A DNA stretch of 64,000 nt from Zychaea mexicana (taxonomy: Eukaryota > Mucoromycota > Mucoromycetes > Mucorales > Lichtheimiaceae): NCBI RefSeq assembly GCF_025766255.1, contig NW_026516818.1:26794-90793 (forward strand), read 5' to 3'. Numbering within the stretch: position 1 is the stretch's first letter; the number at the start of each line of letters is the position of its first letter. The notes beneath the pieces are model-generated. The model was not told the origin of the DNA, did no database searches, and saw only the letters and a program-made list of their open reading frames with translations. The translations under genes were made by a program, and so were the position numbers. Shown here piece by piece: positions 9,909 to 20,539 of the stretch.

Positions 9909-10385
9909 ATGCACTTTGATCCCATCCTGTCATCGCTATTCTCTGTTCCTGACAGAAGAGTGCTCCTGCGCTGGTCGAATGTCACATCTGATGAAAATGG
10001 CGAGATGCGCCCTGACGCCACAATCTCCAAGCTGCGGCAGCGCGACTTCGGATCCAGTCTTGGATATGGAGAGGCCAAAATTGCACGCCCCACCACCGAT
10101 AACCACGCGCTATGGCACGATCTTTTGCGTTTAGCAACGCTAGCAAAAGATACCATTGATACCAATGCATTGGAACCCGCCCTGGCTTTCCAGGTGCATG
10201 GCTTTTATATCACCTTCTTTCTGACTCGCCTCCGCCACGATGAAATCTATGTGATGTAAGAACTTACACAGCTTACATTTCCTCGATCTTTGGAAGAGCT
10301 AGCAACATTCGTGTCCTTGAAAAATATGCGCACATTGATGATCCTATCTGATACCTATTTGGCGCTTGTGCCGACCTGTCCGTGA
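9909..10385 (+). pseudogene. PD-(D/E)XK nuclease-like protein, interrupted by TAA
   Basis: ATG at 9909 opens 116 codons ending at TAA 10257-10259. The same frame then continues without a break to TGA at 10383-10385, and its sequence there (SLEELATFVSLKNMRTL) reads as a natural continuation, so the TAA looks like a nonsense mutation. The motif SSLGYGEAKI resembles the final strand of a PD-(D/E)XK nuclease core (E-x-K), followed by helix-rich sequence (LWHDLLRLATLAKDTID) and a core strand AFQVHGFYITFFL. My impression is that this is a repetitive family in Mucorales genomes with unproven function. Only the E-x-K part of the active site is evident; an upstream acidic residue cannot be assigned. 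Confidence 0.45.
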
Positions 10386-11632
10386 CGCTCACTCATGGCA
10401 AGAGAAACGCCGCCCCACTCATCCCTCCATTTACTCTTTGATTGATTCAACTATAAATCGCCACCGTTTCTGCGCCCTGCGCTCTAATTAAATGGGTTCC
10501 TTCGTATACATTCCCATATGCCAAGGATTTGATGCTGCTGTCAATTTATTTTGCGTCAATGATGTACCTGAATATTTTTTATCATGTCTATGGAAATTTC
10601 AACCATCTGCAGGTGCTACGCCCAGTATTGAATAACAACAAGTACAATTAATGGCACCAATATCAGCAAAGTACGAGAAACGAAGGTAACTTTGAAGCCA
10701 TAGTCACTCGACCATGAAACTTTTTTCTAAGCCGATAACGTATATCATATTAAGTCATTTGTGGGCTGCAAATGTGCGAAACTATTAAATCTTTTGTAAG
10801 ATTTGCGGAACACGAGGGGTTGCAAAAACCGAGCGTACCATTCTCCGCTCGACAACAGCAGCATAGTATAAACGCCAGTGCTGGAACCCTTTTGCTCAAA
10901 AATTATCGTCAACCATTACTTTAATATTTCTCCTATTCCTGTATTACGACCTGATACCATACGTATTGCTACTATTGTTACTTCATTTTCGTAATCCGTG
11001 ATAGCAACCTTCTACTCGCACGAATACCTTTGCCACACACATAAAGTACATATTTTCTTTTATGACAACGCCAATAAAAACCCGAAAATGATAATCTTAG
11101 CTACTAAACCAGCAATAATGGACAATGCAGTTGATAGATTCATAGTATGCGTTTGTTTGAGAGACTGTTAGTAGTTAATCTCGTGCTATTTTTTACTATG
11201 ATGTTTGTTATCTCACAATCTTTTTTAATTGGCGGCCATGTTAACGCCCTTGAGGATTGTGTATGATTACCATGTGTGCATAGTGAGAAGTAGTGACAAC
11301 CCTGCCTGTTATCCGTTATCTTCCTATGGAGTTACGTAGCTTGGAGGTTGTGGTCCATAATTTATTTCCTGCTTCACAATCTTACCGCACAGTACAGAGA
11401 ATGTAATTTAATAACACCGCATATAATATCTGAGAAAAAGTATTTTATAAAATTAAGATGTGCGAATGAATGTGGTTGAGTGTATGTGAGATATGTACAT
11501 TTAACGAGGGGGAAAAGGAAGATAGAGAGAGCTAGAGAAGAAATATAGAGATACTGAGAAGAAAGAGAAAAAAAAGATTCAGAGTAGACGGGAGCGAAAG
11601 TGATCCACAAAGTTCATCCGGTCACTATTCTT
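10386..11632. other. No gene seen
   Basis: About 1.2 kb between the PD-(D/E)XK-like pseudogene and the 3' end of MCM5. No frame resembles a known protein and I see no obvious repeat. The last 200 bp next to MCM5 are purine-rich and probably belong to its 3' untranslated region. Confidence 0.5.
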
Positions 11633-14600
11633 TTAGACAGCTTGTCTGAACACCACCTTGCCTTGGCTTCGGAACTGTAAGATTTCTCTACGGCCAAGAA
11701 TAGCCAATGCTCTGACAATAGCTGCTTCCGAATAACCTTGCATCAAAAAGTCATTCTTGACCTTGGCCACGGACACTTGCGAACCAATGGGTAAACGACG
11801 GCCAATTTCTTCTTCAATACGTCTGACTTCTTGCATGACTTCACCGCGCGACATACCGTCGGCGCCACCACTTTGCACAGCATCCATGGTAGAGTATTTG
11901 AACAAGCGGATAGCTTCTTCAACGTGTTCTTCGGTTGCGATAGGTGAGAGTCTTAACTTGGCCAATGATTCGGAGATACGGATAATGGCCTCAAGTTGTC
12001 TAATTGATACAATCATCGTTAGCTTCTTCTAGCTTAAATACAGCATCTAATCTTTGAAAGAAAACTGGCTGCTTTCTAGGAAGGCTGACTCTACCTGATA
12101 GTGATAGGGATCGATGAACGAACATTTGTGTCTCGCTCAGACTCTTTGACTTCCTTACGAATTGATACAAAGTGGCTACTGAGCTTTTCGGCTGCTTCGG
12201 CTGTTAAGCGAGGTGCGCATTTTCTGTAAAATAGGTTAAAAACGACCAATCATTAGTTTCTTGTAATAAGCAATCAATAAAAAAAATCATTTAGTTGAAG
12301 AATTAGCACTTACGCTTTGCAGTAGTTGATGTATGCCTTCATTTTCTCCAGACTGATTTCACCCATGGATACCTCCATGCCTTGCTGGTTCATGTGTACA
12401 TTTAGAACGTGTCGTGCTATAGACTAGTTTTTAAAAGATAAAACCATTTTCACCACATCATATGTACAGATAGTTAGTATAATCAATCCTTCATGCTGCT
12501 AATACTAACTATTAGTGTCCTTAATTTAATAGCAACACGTTACCATATCTCGTGCTTCGTTGTGCTCATCCTTGACAATAAAAATCATATCGAATCTGGA
12601 CAAGATAGTTGTTTGGAAGTCGATATTCTCTCCTGGACTCTTCATGTCATCGTAACGACCAAATACTGGATTGGCAGCTGCCAAAACCGAAGTTCGAGAG
12701 TTCAATATCGTTGTAATACCAGCCTTGGCAATTGAGATTGTCTGTTGTTCCATGGCTTCATGGATAGCAACACGATCTTCGTCACGCATCTTGTCAAACT
12801 CATCGATACACACCACACCACCGTCTGCAAGCACCATGGCACCACCTTCCAAATAGAAATCACGCTGTTTTGATTTTTTCAGTGAGTGAAGCTCCACAAA
12901 AAACCTCCCAGTGATACCACATACAGCCCATATCTTCCTTCTTGTTGATAAACTTACCGAGCTAGGATCACGAATGACTGAGGCTGTCAAACCAGCAGCA
13001 CTACTGCCTTTACCGGAGGTGTAAACTGCAATAGGTGCTACCTTTTCGACAAACTTGAGCAACTGGGACTTGGCAGTACCGGGATCACCCAGCAACAAGA
13101 CGCTAATATCACCTCTGAGTCTCATCTGATCTGGCAAGATCTTTTTGGAACCACCCATGAGCAAACAGGTAATAGCCTTCTTGATATCCCGGTTGCCGAA
13201 AATGGAGGGGGCGATACTGTCGGCAAAGATATCGTACAAATTGTCTTGCTGCGACATGCGGATGAACTCTTCTTCTTCGGAATCAGTGAAGATAGCCTTG
13301 CCACCCCTGCTGTTGTGTTGATCCATTTGAATGCCCACCATACGAATATAGGGTGTTCGCACTGCTGCAGCACCAGTAGATTTCTGGTATATTTCGTATG
13401 ATCGTCCCAGTTAGCACTCATATCATATGCACAATACCAAGAATTAAAAAAAACTTACCGCGGCTTTGCTTTGGAAAATAGAATAGATGCCCATCACAAC
13501 AACACGCATACCAGGAACGACACGGTTCGTCAACCACCGGTCAGCGTTGAGAATGGTGTGGCGAGGAAGATCACCTACAGGGACCATATCGGGTGCTTCT
13601 TGCAACTTGAGGACCTGCGAGTCCACGAACCGGCTCTTATCGTGAACAATAACGAAAGGATCCACGGGACACTGGTTCTTACCAGCGTCAGCGTCTAAAG
13701 GTTGGCTAGAAATGTACAACCAAGACATAAGTATATGTATAATCTTTCCAGGTACTTATACGCTAGTTCTTTCTTTGTCCCTTCATCCCATGTCCTACAA
13801 GCGGGTAGTATTATCTATACCTATCACAAGATCTTGGAAGAGTGATTGCCCCAAATCCACCGTTGACAGGAATCATCTTGGTATGACGACACGAACGACA
13901 CATGATATTGACATAGGTTGCACGCGAGCTCAATGTCGAGGCACCGATCACAATACCAGGGATACGTACCAACTTGCCAATATAATCAGACTACATGAAA
14001 GTAATACTCCAAAATCAGTCCCAGTCCCTTTTTCTGTTCAAACTCTTTGTTAATGCTTCTTTTTTATCTTTTTAGAAAAAGCCGTACGTTCAGTTCGCGA
14101 ATTTGAATCACGTTTGCATCGGATTTCAACATGACTTGACAATCAGGCACATCAACAGCCAAGGTGGGGTTGGGGCTAAGAATACGTTTTGCTGACTCCT
14201 TGACAGCGGCCTCGAACTAAAAACAGAAAGAGCAATCTTTCGTCAGCTATTTTTTATGTACATTTACCTGTTAATACACGTTCTTAATTGCAAATTAAAC
14301 ATACCAAAGGAAGCATTGCGGCGGGTTCAGCAATCAATCGATTGGCAAGGTCGGTATTGTAGCTGATAAGATGGCTCATGTCGACTTCAATAAAGTGTTG
14401 CTTCAACATAAGATTGTCCGAGAGTTGATCTCTGTGAATATATTCAGGAACGATTGTTTGCTTTTGTTAGAATATTGGAGGATCTTGTGCTGTCATATTT
14501 CAGGTGCGTTTTAGAACTACTTGCCTGTAAACAAAAGCATTGTCGATGCGAAAGTTCTGGATGAATTGCAGGAACTGAGAGGTCAGTTCAGCATGCGAAT

Positions 14601-14673
14601 TGACACGGTCTTCACCAGGTAAAACGCCACCAGTCGAATAAATCTGTCCGCGATCCCAACCGATGGATGCCAT
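11633..14673 (-). CDS. MCM5: DNA replication licensing factor MCM5
   Basis: MCM5 is one of six ATPases in the MCM2-7 replicative helicase loaded at origins. Ten exons close exactly in phase: 14673-14525, 14431-14305, 14216-14088, 13990-13821, 13705-13459, 13383-12958, 12864-12544, 12423-12314, 12223-12095 and 11999-11633 (724 residues, normal for MCM5). The N-terminal OB/zinc region includes [11 protein letters not shown] and CRSCRHTK. The AAA+ core has Walker [10 protein letters not shown], Walker B CIDEFDKM and arginine-finger LSRFDMIF. The C-terminus contains [14 protein letters not shown], the MCM5-specific winged-helix region. The first intron begins GC rather than GT (14524) and is required for the frame. 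The intron at 12957-12865 is 93 nt long, free of stops and in phase, so its retention would add 31 residues next to the pre-sensor region. Transcription diverges from UBR7. Confidence 0.97.
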
Positions 14674-14751
14674 GATTGCTGTGTATATGTAATAACGTAG
14701 TTTGCGAGGTTAAAAAGAACGTTAGGAAAAACGAAAAAGTTTTGAAGCGGA

Positions 14752-14757
14752 ACGCGT
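14752..14757. promoter_or_regulatory. MCB-like ACGCGT box upstream of MCM5
   Basis: ACGCGT lies 79 bp upstream of the MCM5 start, inside the 478-bp region between MCM5 and the divergent UBR7. This is the MluI cell-cycle box bound by MBF-type factors (Swi6/Mbp1, Res proteins) at G1/S genes, which include MCM genes in yeasts. Function here is inferred from motif and position. Confidence 0.45.
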
Positions 14758-15151
14758 GCCTGACAAATTTTCGCGTTCTGACCACCGAAAGTCACGCTCT
14801 TGCTCGCGTCGTCTCTCTCTCTCTCAGAGTATGGATAGGGCTGAAACACGCTCATCAGGAGTACCATTTGAGAAGCGACTGCTGTCCACACAATCAATAG
14901 AGGAATAGGCTGGTGTACAGATGTTGGGAAGAAGAGTAAGCCGCCCTCTGTAAGCTTGCAAGGAACAGATTTTAACACTGGGTTAGTATGGTGGCTCCCT
15001 ATTGCTACGCACCATTTGTGTAAACTCAAAAAAGGAAACTCAAATTCTACAAGCGCGTTATTTCGTTCCTTCTCTTTTTACTCACACGAACACACGCACT
15101 GTGAAAGACAAATACGCTTACATTCAGAATACGACTCTTGACACGACAACA

Positions 15152-16851
15152 ATGACAGAACAAAACACTGACGAAATATTGACAGCTGTCGATATCGTTG
15201 ATCAGCAACGTCAACTTGAACAAGAAGCGCAACAGGTCTTACCGGGCAAGTTTGAAAAGTGTACCTATGACCAAGGCTATATTCGCCAAGCTCTGTATTC
15301 CTGCAAAACGTGCTACCCAGAAGAGAAAGACCTTGCAGGCTTTTGCTATAGTTGTTCTATTGCTTGTCATGCCGACCACGAACTTTTTGAATTGTTCCCC
15401 AAGCGCTGTTTTCGTTGCGACTGTGGCATTGGACGTGACAACAATGACAATGACGTTTCCCGTTGCACCCTTCACGATAATAAAGAAAGCAATGTCAATA
15501 ACAAATATAACCATAATTTTCGAGGCCGGTATTGCAGGTATGGTTATCTCTGAACCAATTCACTATGGGTTATCACCATGCCGTAACTGACACAATAGCT
15601 CATTATCCTTTGCATTTTTTTCTTGGTATTCTAGATGCGATAAAGATTATGATCCAGATCAAGAAGACGGAACCATGTACCAGGTATATACTTTTTGATA
15701 GCAAAAAAGAAATTAGCATGATTTTTTGCTGGAGGGATGGAAAAAGAGCTTTAGTCAAAATTAACTTTAATGTTCTTAGTGCGTCGTTTGTGAAGATTGG
15801 TTTCATGATCGATGTATTGGCGAGGTTGGTTTTACAGTCTCCTTTGATGATGGTTTATTATGTTGAATAATTAGATAGTGTTTTTTAACGCTGCGATTGA
15901 TTGTCTGTTTCTTTGTAGCTGCCAGCTGATGTTGAAGACTTTGAAAGCTATGTATGTCGTGGTTGCACAAAGCAACATCCATTCTTGATTCAAAAGCCCG
16001 ACAACTGGATCAGCATTGGGTTATCCAAGAATGAAGAAAAGATTCATCGATGGGTTACCGCTCCTGCTCCTCCTACCACTACTATTACTAGTAGTAGTGG
16101 TAGTGATACTGCTACTGTTGTATCGGGTCAAAAGCGCAAGCTGGACCAAGTTGAGAAAGATGAGAAGAAGGACGACGGGGAAATTAACAGTGATAGCAGT
16201 GGCAAAAAACAACAACTTGAACAACAATGTGGTCGAGGTAAAAGATTTCAATTTAACTTGGAATTTAAGTATTCTTTTCGTCTAAAAATTATGTTTTTAT
16301 ATTTATTTCCTTCACTTAGTGACCTATGACAACGAGGAAAACGTGGAACTCTTTCTCAAAGAAGGCTGGCGCTCACATCTATGTCAATGCAAAGAGGTAT
16401 ATGACTGGAAGCAACAGTGACCGATCTCGGCTTTCGTGTTCTTTGGTCAAGTGGTAATAATCGAATTTCAATATATAGTGTGCCCATGCATATAAAGATC
16501 ACAAGATCGAATATCTACTTTCAGAAGAAGAAACGTTCGAACCCGAAGAAGACGAAGATGCAGGTAATATACAAATTATCTAAGAAACGCTCTATGTTGG
16601 TTTCCCTGATCCGTGCCTTTGTTTGCTTCGATCCATTATTAGGAAAATCACTGGTCGATGCAGGTATGGAGCATATCATGCGTATGGATCGTGTACAAGC
16701 AATGGAAAGCATCATGGCATACAAGGCATTGTCATCACAAATCAAAGACTTTTTGCAAACGTTCAAAGATTCAGGCGAGGTTGTGACTGAATCACATATC
16801 CGCCAATTCTTTGCGGAAAAGCGGTTGGAACTGGCAACCAAAAAGCAGTAA
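15152..16851 (+). CDS. UBR7: UBR7-type E3 ubiquitin ligase (UBR box + PHD finger)
   Basis: Seven exons close in phase: 15152-15537, 15635-15683, 15780-15824, 15919-16237, 16320-16396, 16479-16563 and 16643-16851 (389 residues). The UBR box, a Cys/His zinc fold that recognises N-degrons, runs from about residue 35 (CKTCYP, FCYSCSIACHADHEL, KRCFRCDCG). A PHD-like finger follows (YNHNFRGRYCRC, CVVCEDWFHDRCIG, YVCRGC). The C-terminal part (WRSHLCQC, then IEYLLSEEE) matches the conserved UBR7 tail. Mammalian UBR7 ubiquitinates histone H2B; this is known of the family, not shown here. A low-complexity Ser/Thr and Lys linker separates the PHD from the tail. The third intron has a weak GTTGGT donor. 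The gene is divergent from MCM5. Confidence 0.93.
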
Positions 16852-16929
16852 TTGCGGGCATAGCAGACCAAAAGAGAAGCAGTAATTAGAGAGACGCGGA
16901 AAATACTGTGTATCTTTTCTCATTTTAAT

Positions 16930-17040
16930 ACAATATACCAATACTTCCTCGCTTCGCTCCGTGTCATTCAACGGAAACGCGTCGCAAGGGGGTTCCCCCC
17001 AAACCCTCCTGTCGAGCGAGGTTGGATCAATGTTTTGATA
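16930..17040. other. Possible Helitron terminal region
   Basis: Palindromic GC-rich sequence containing GGGGGTTCCCCCC and CCTCGCTTCGCTCCG lies on the side where the 3' end of the minus-strand Helitron remnant would be expected. I cannot pinpoint a CTRR terminus with a hairpin, so the boundary is a guess. Confidence 0.25.
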
Positions 17041-17199
17041 TTAGATGCTTATTGTCTGTTTTCAAAATCAAAAGCAAGATTATTGTGCAGTGAGAAGTAG
17101 CCTATCATAGAAAGTCGTCAAAGTTGGATACTTAACTATCTCCAGTTTAGAATACAATGCGAAAAGAAGTGTTGACAAAGATGATGTAGTGATATTGAT

Positions 17200-17362
17200 A
17201 AAAAGAGAATAGGCGTGAAAAAAAGAGAACAGGTGAGAAAAAAAGAGAATAGGTGATAAAAAAGAGAATAGGTGATAATAAAGAGAATAGGTGATAATAA
17301 AGAGAATAGAAGATAATAAAGAGAATAGAAGATAAAAAAGAGGATAGAAGATAAAGAGAATT
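17200..17362. repeat. 19-20-bp A/G-rich minisatellite
   Basis: About eight copies of a unit like AAAGAGAATAGGTGATAAT follow one another with a 19-20-bp period. The later copies share the variant AGAAGAT. The array ends at the stop end of the Helitron helicase fragment. Confidence 0.85.
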
Positions 17363-18240
17363 AGAGAAGGACTTCATGGAAAACAGCATTTCGGGTGTTT
17401 TGGCCTTGCTGACCCGCGATACTTGAGTTCTCGGGATCTAACATGATTCTAATAGATGATGGGGTGCGGACGCGTGACATGGCTACATAGAGTAGACCAT
17501 GCGTGAAAGGAGGTTCAGGTAAGTAGAGGCCAACAGTGTTAAAAGTTTGATCCTGTGCCTTATTGAGGGTCATAGTGAATGCCAGGCGAACAGGGAATTG
17601 GATGCGTTTGAAGAGAATGGGGGAGCGTATTTGTGATGGTGTTAAAGTTATGCGAGGGATCAAGACGATGTTGCCGGTATGAGGTCCAGTGGCTATTTCA
17701 GCATCAAGTACATATCGTTGGAGAGAGCGTAACAATCAGTCGTGTCTTATTGCAGAGTCCACTATGGGTGTGCAAGTTCCGCTTGGCACCAACAGCTCGG
17801 CACCATCACCAATGCAAAGTAAATGTTGCATAGACTGGCCAAGTTCGTTTGCATCATTGGTGTTGGCAGCTTATTGGACGCGTATGTTGGTTTCAAGGCG
17901 ATGGACGGTGACACTGGGTCAAATTGATGAACGATTTAGACACTGCTGTACGATTTGCGAGCGCGATGCATTTGGTATCACAGGAAGGACCTATTACCAG
18001 GTTTGATGTAGATACTTTAACGTAAGTATTACCTCTCAATAGCAAAAGAATGCAAAGTAGAAGAGAGGATACAATGTTGAGTACCTGGCAAAAGTCAACA
18101 CCAAGGACCATAATTTTTCCATCAAATGGAACAACGGCAAGCGCGGGATCGCCATGTCTCATGAGATTTTGGATACTCTTGTATACGTTGATACTTGTAT
18201 TGATACTTGTATCCAGCGTGTTTAAAGCGATGACACTTCT
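17361..18240 (-). pseudogene. Helitron RepHel, PIF1-like helicase C-terminal remnant
   Basis: The segment 17735-17361 reads NIVLIPRITLTPS, then RIQFPVRLAFTMTLNKAQDQT, then VGLYLPEPPFTHGLLYVAMSRV. This is the signature C-terminal order of Helitron helicases (PRI, QFPVRL.FAMTINKSQGQT, GLYL...GQLYVA.SR). An upstream block near 18130-18060 (PFDGKIMVLGVDFCQVLN) matches the helicase 'FGGK...LGGDFRQVLPV' motif with degenerate residues. Stops and frameshifts separate the pieces, and the Rep nuclease and Walker A regions are missing. Helitrons move by rolling-circle replication; this copy cannot encode a working enzyme. Confidence 0.85.
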
Positions 18241-18458
18241 CAGATGATGAAGGATTTGAAGTGAGCTTCATATCGTGTTTATAACGCTTATCCGCTTGAG
18301 TCTTTTCTCGATGCGATACCCGTCTACTCACATAGTCATACATTCATGTAGAATAAACTTTCTTATCTGGAGGAGCCACACACCTCGGCGCGTCATAAAC
18401 GTGAGAGAGCAATCTGATTGTATAGATTGAACTGGCTCAAATGCCGTGTTCATTACTC

Positions 18459-18465
18459 TATATAA
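18459..18465 (+). promoter_or_regulatory. TATA box of the multi-intron transcript
   Basis: TATATAA lies about 30 bp upstream of a short putative first exon (from about 18490) ending at a GTGAGTAT donor at 18536. Spacing to the transcript start is inferred. Confidence 0.5.
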
Positions 18466-18489
18466 CCGCGCGGCCGCAGCAATCATGCC

Positions 18490-20530
18490 GCTCCTCTTCC
18501 TCCTCGTCAACGTTTGTAAGCAAAAGCTATTTAATGTGAGTATCATTGGAACGGATTAGAGGATCGAAGAGTGTATGTTTATGGTGGTGAGTGAGCAGAG
18601 CGTATGCAACCGGTTGCGAGTATCTTAAGATCCGTTTATCTCACTTTCTTTCTTTTTTGACACAGACCTTCTTCTCGTCTTAACCTGGTCCATCTCCCCC
18701 TCACGTTGGCTCTAAAAGCACAGATGCAAGAGTAAGTACAATATGGAAAATGTGAAGTGTGACTTGAGGCTTTGCTTGTGGATGTGATATACGAAAGAAG
18801 ATCTGAATTTTGACGTGTCTAAAGAAGTGTATGTACAGCATACAGCCGCTAATGTTATCCTCCTTTCTTCTCTGCTACTACTGTAGGATTCTGACTTTTT
18901 GAAATGGTTGGTTCGGTTTGTTGTTTGCATCCCACCCTTAAACATAAGCAACAACTGTAAGTACGGTAGGGAATGAAATGTGAGGATGAGTTGGAGAGAA
19001 GTCGAGTGTCTGTTGGAGGTGCTGATGCCATGACGTGTCAGGAATAGTTGCATATTAAGAACAGCCTGCTCATGATCTTTCTTCTTTTCATTCTACTTCA
19101 GGTTCCGCCTTATGCTGGTTGGGTTAATTGTGTCCTGCGGACAAGTTACAGATAGTAAGTATAAGCAAAAGGGGACTTGAACATTGGTATGATAGGTGAG
19201 TAGGATGGCATGGGTGTAGGGGATGACGCGTCAAAGGTGTGCAGTGTGTACAGCAGCGTGACGGGAAAGGGCTCCTGACCATGACGTATGCAATATGGCA
19301 GTCTCTCAAAAAAGTTTTCTTTCTCTCCTCCCCTTTCTTCTCTTATTCTTTTTTCAGAATTGGTCATCCCCTTCTTGCTTTTCCTCTCTCTAACTCAAGG
19401 CTCTCTTCCTCCAAGCCAAGGATGTCATAATAGTAAGTATCGCTGTGCTTGTGTTTGTCTTTGTGTGTTTGAAGAACCAGGAAGATGTCTGCCGTGACAT
19501 GTCAAAAAGTGTATGCAGCTGCTCATAGATGTTTTCGTTTTTCTAATAGAGGATGGCTCTGCGGTGATCTGTTTGAACTTGGATGGGCTTAGACCCCATC
19601 TCTCTCTGTCTATAACTTTGCTGTAAAACGACAAACAAATTTAAGTATAGGTGGATCCAGCTTGGGATGGAGGAGGATGGTAATGCCGTGTTAAAAAATA
19701 AAGATAGCACAGTGGGTGCAGCCCTCTAATGATCTTTTTTTTTATCCAGCTAGAAGAAGTGTTTCTGTTCTGGCTGCGATTCTCTGCTCTACACTGGCTG
19801 GGTGTTCGGTTCTCCTGTGTCTCATCGTAGAAGTATAGGTAAGTATAGCACGATAGAATCTTGTATGTGTGTGGTTTAACAGTTTCCCATTAACTGTTCA
19901 TCTCTTTTGTTTCTCGGAATGGCGATAGGGCACAGACATTTCCATGCTAGTCAAGATTGATGCTCCACTGTCATCCCGCTCCTAGAAGCCGACCTGTCAA
20001 GTAGTCTATCGGCAGTGGTCAAGATCTATCCATCCATCTGGACGGTGGCGTGTGCTTTTTGCTTTGACTTGGACCTGAGGAAGTCCTTAAAAGCCTCATC
20101 TTCTTCTTTGCGTTCTTTATATATTTTATACCCCCCTCCCCTCCTCCCCTTGCTCTGACCCAGGAAGTCGTTAAAAGCGTCTATTGCGTTTCTTATATAG
20201 TTTATCCACCTTTTCTCCCCTCCCCTTTGCTTTTCTTCTACAGTTCCTAGTAGCCTCTGTCTCGACCCATCTTCGGATGTTGCATCGTTTCACGCGAACG
20301 GCTGTTTTTTTACTCAGGCAGCCTCCGGGCGTAAGTCCTGCTTCATTTTCAATTTCCCCGAGCCCACGGGTAAAAAGTGCGGCCGAGGTCCCCATGAATT
20401 TGGGAATGCTTTGCGTAAGTATTTACTTTCTCTTTTTCTGTCTGTGAATTTACATGGATGAGAGTTTCCTTTTTTGGATTTTTCAGCTAACTTTTAAAGA
20501 TTTTAATAATAAAGAAGAAGATACCAATAA
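18490..20530 (+). ncRNA. Multi-intron, apparently non-coding transcription unit with related introns
   Basis: Donors occur in series at 18536 (GTGAGTAT), 18732, 18957, 19155, 19433 and 19839 (all GTAAGTA), then 20331 (GTAAGTC) and 20415 (GTAAGTA), with a degenerate one near 19641. Acceptors after pyrimidine tracts end at 18665, 18886, 19101, 19357, 19549, 19749, 20243 and 20486. Exons are only 50-90 nt. Exon 18887-18956 has one open frame, and that frame hits TAA in the next exon; the other frames stop inside it, so the spliced product is unlikely to encode protein. Five consecutive introns share a core TGACRYGTCA-like decamer (18811, 19031, 19224, 19495, degenerate at 19684) followed by GTRTATGCAGC and CTCATGATC-like words. 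AATAAA at 20508-20513 lies in the last exon. A snoRNA-host-type gene is one reading, but I could not assign C/D or H/ACA boxes with confidence. Confidence 0.5.
20072..20230. repeat. Two-copy tandem duplication inside the transcript
   Basis: Copies at 20072-20153 and 20155-20230 share GAAGTCSTTAAAAGCSTC near their starts, then a TTGCGTT..TTATATA block and a CCCCTCCCCTT-rich end. Similarity is strong at both ends of each copy. Confidence 0.7.
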
Positions 20531-20539
20531 AGAAGTACA

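Noticed and set aside
18730..19850. Box C/D snoRNAs in the introns of the multi-intron transcript
   Set aside because: Isolated CTGA and TGATG words occur but not as properly spaced C and D boxes with terminal stems, so I did not annotate individual snoRNAs.
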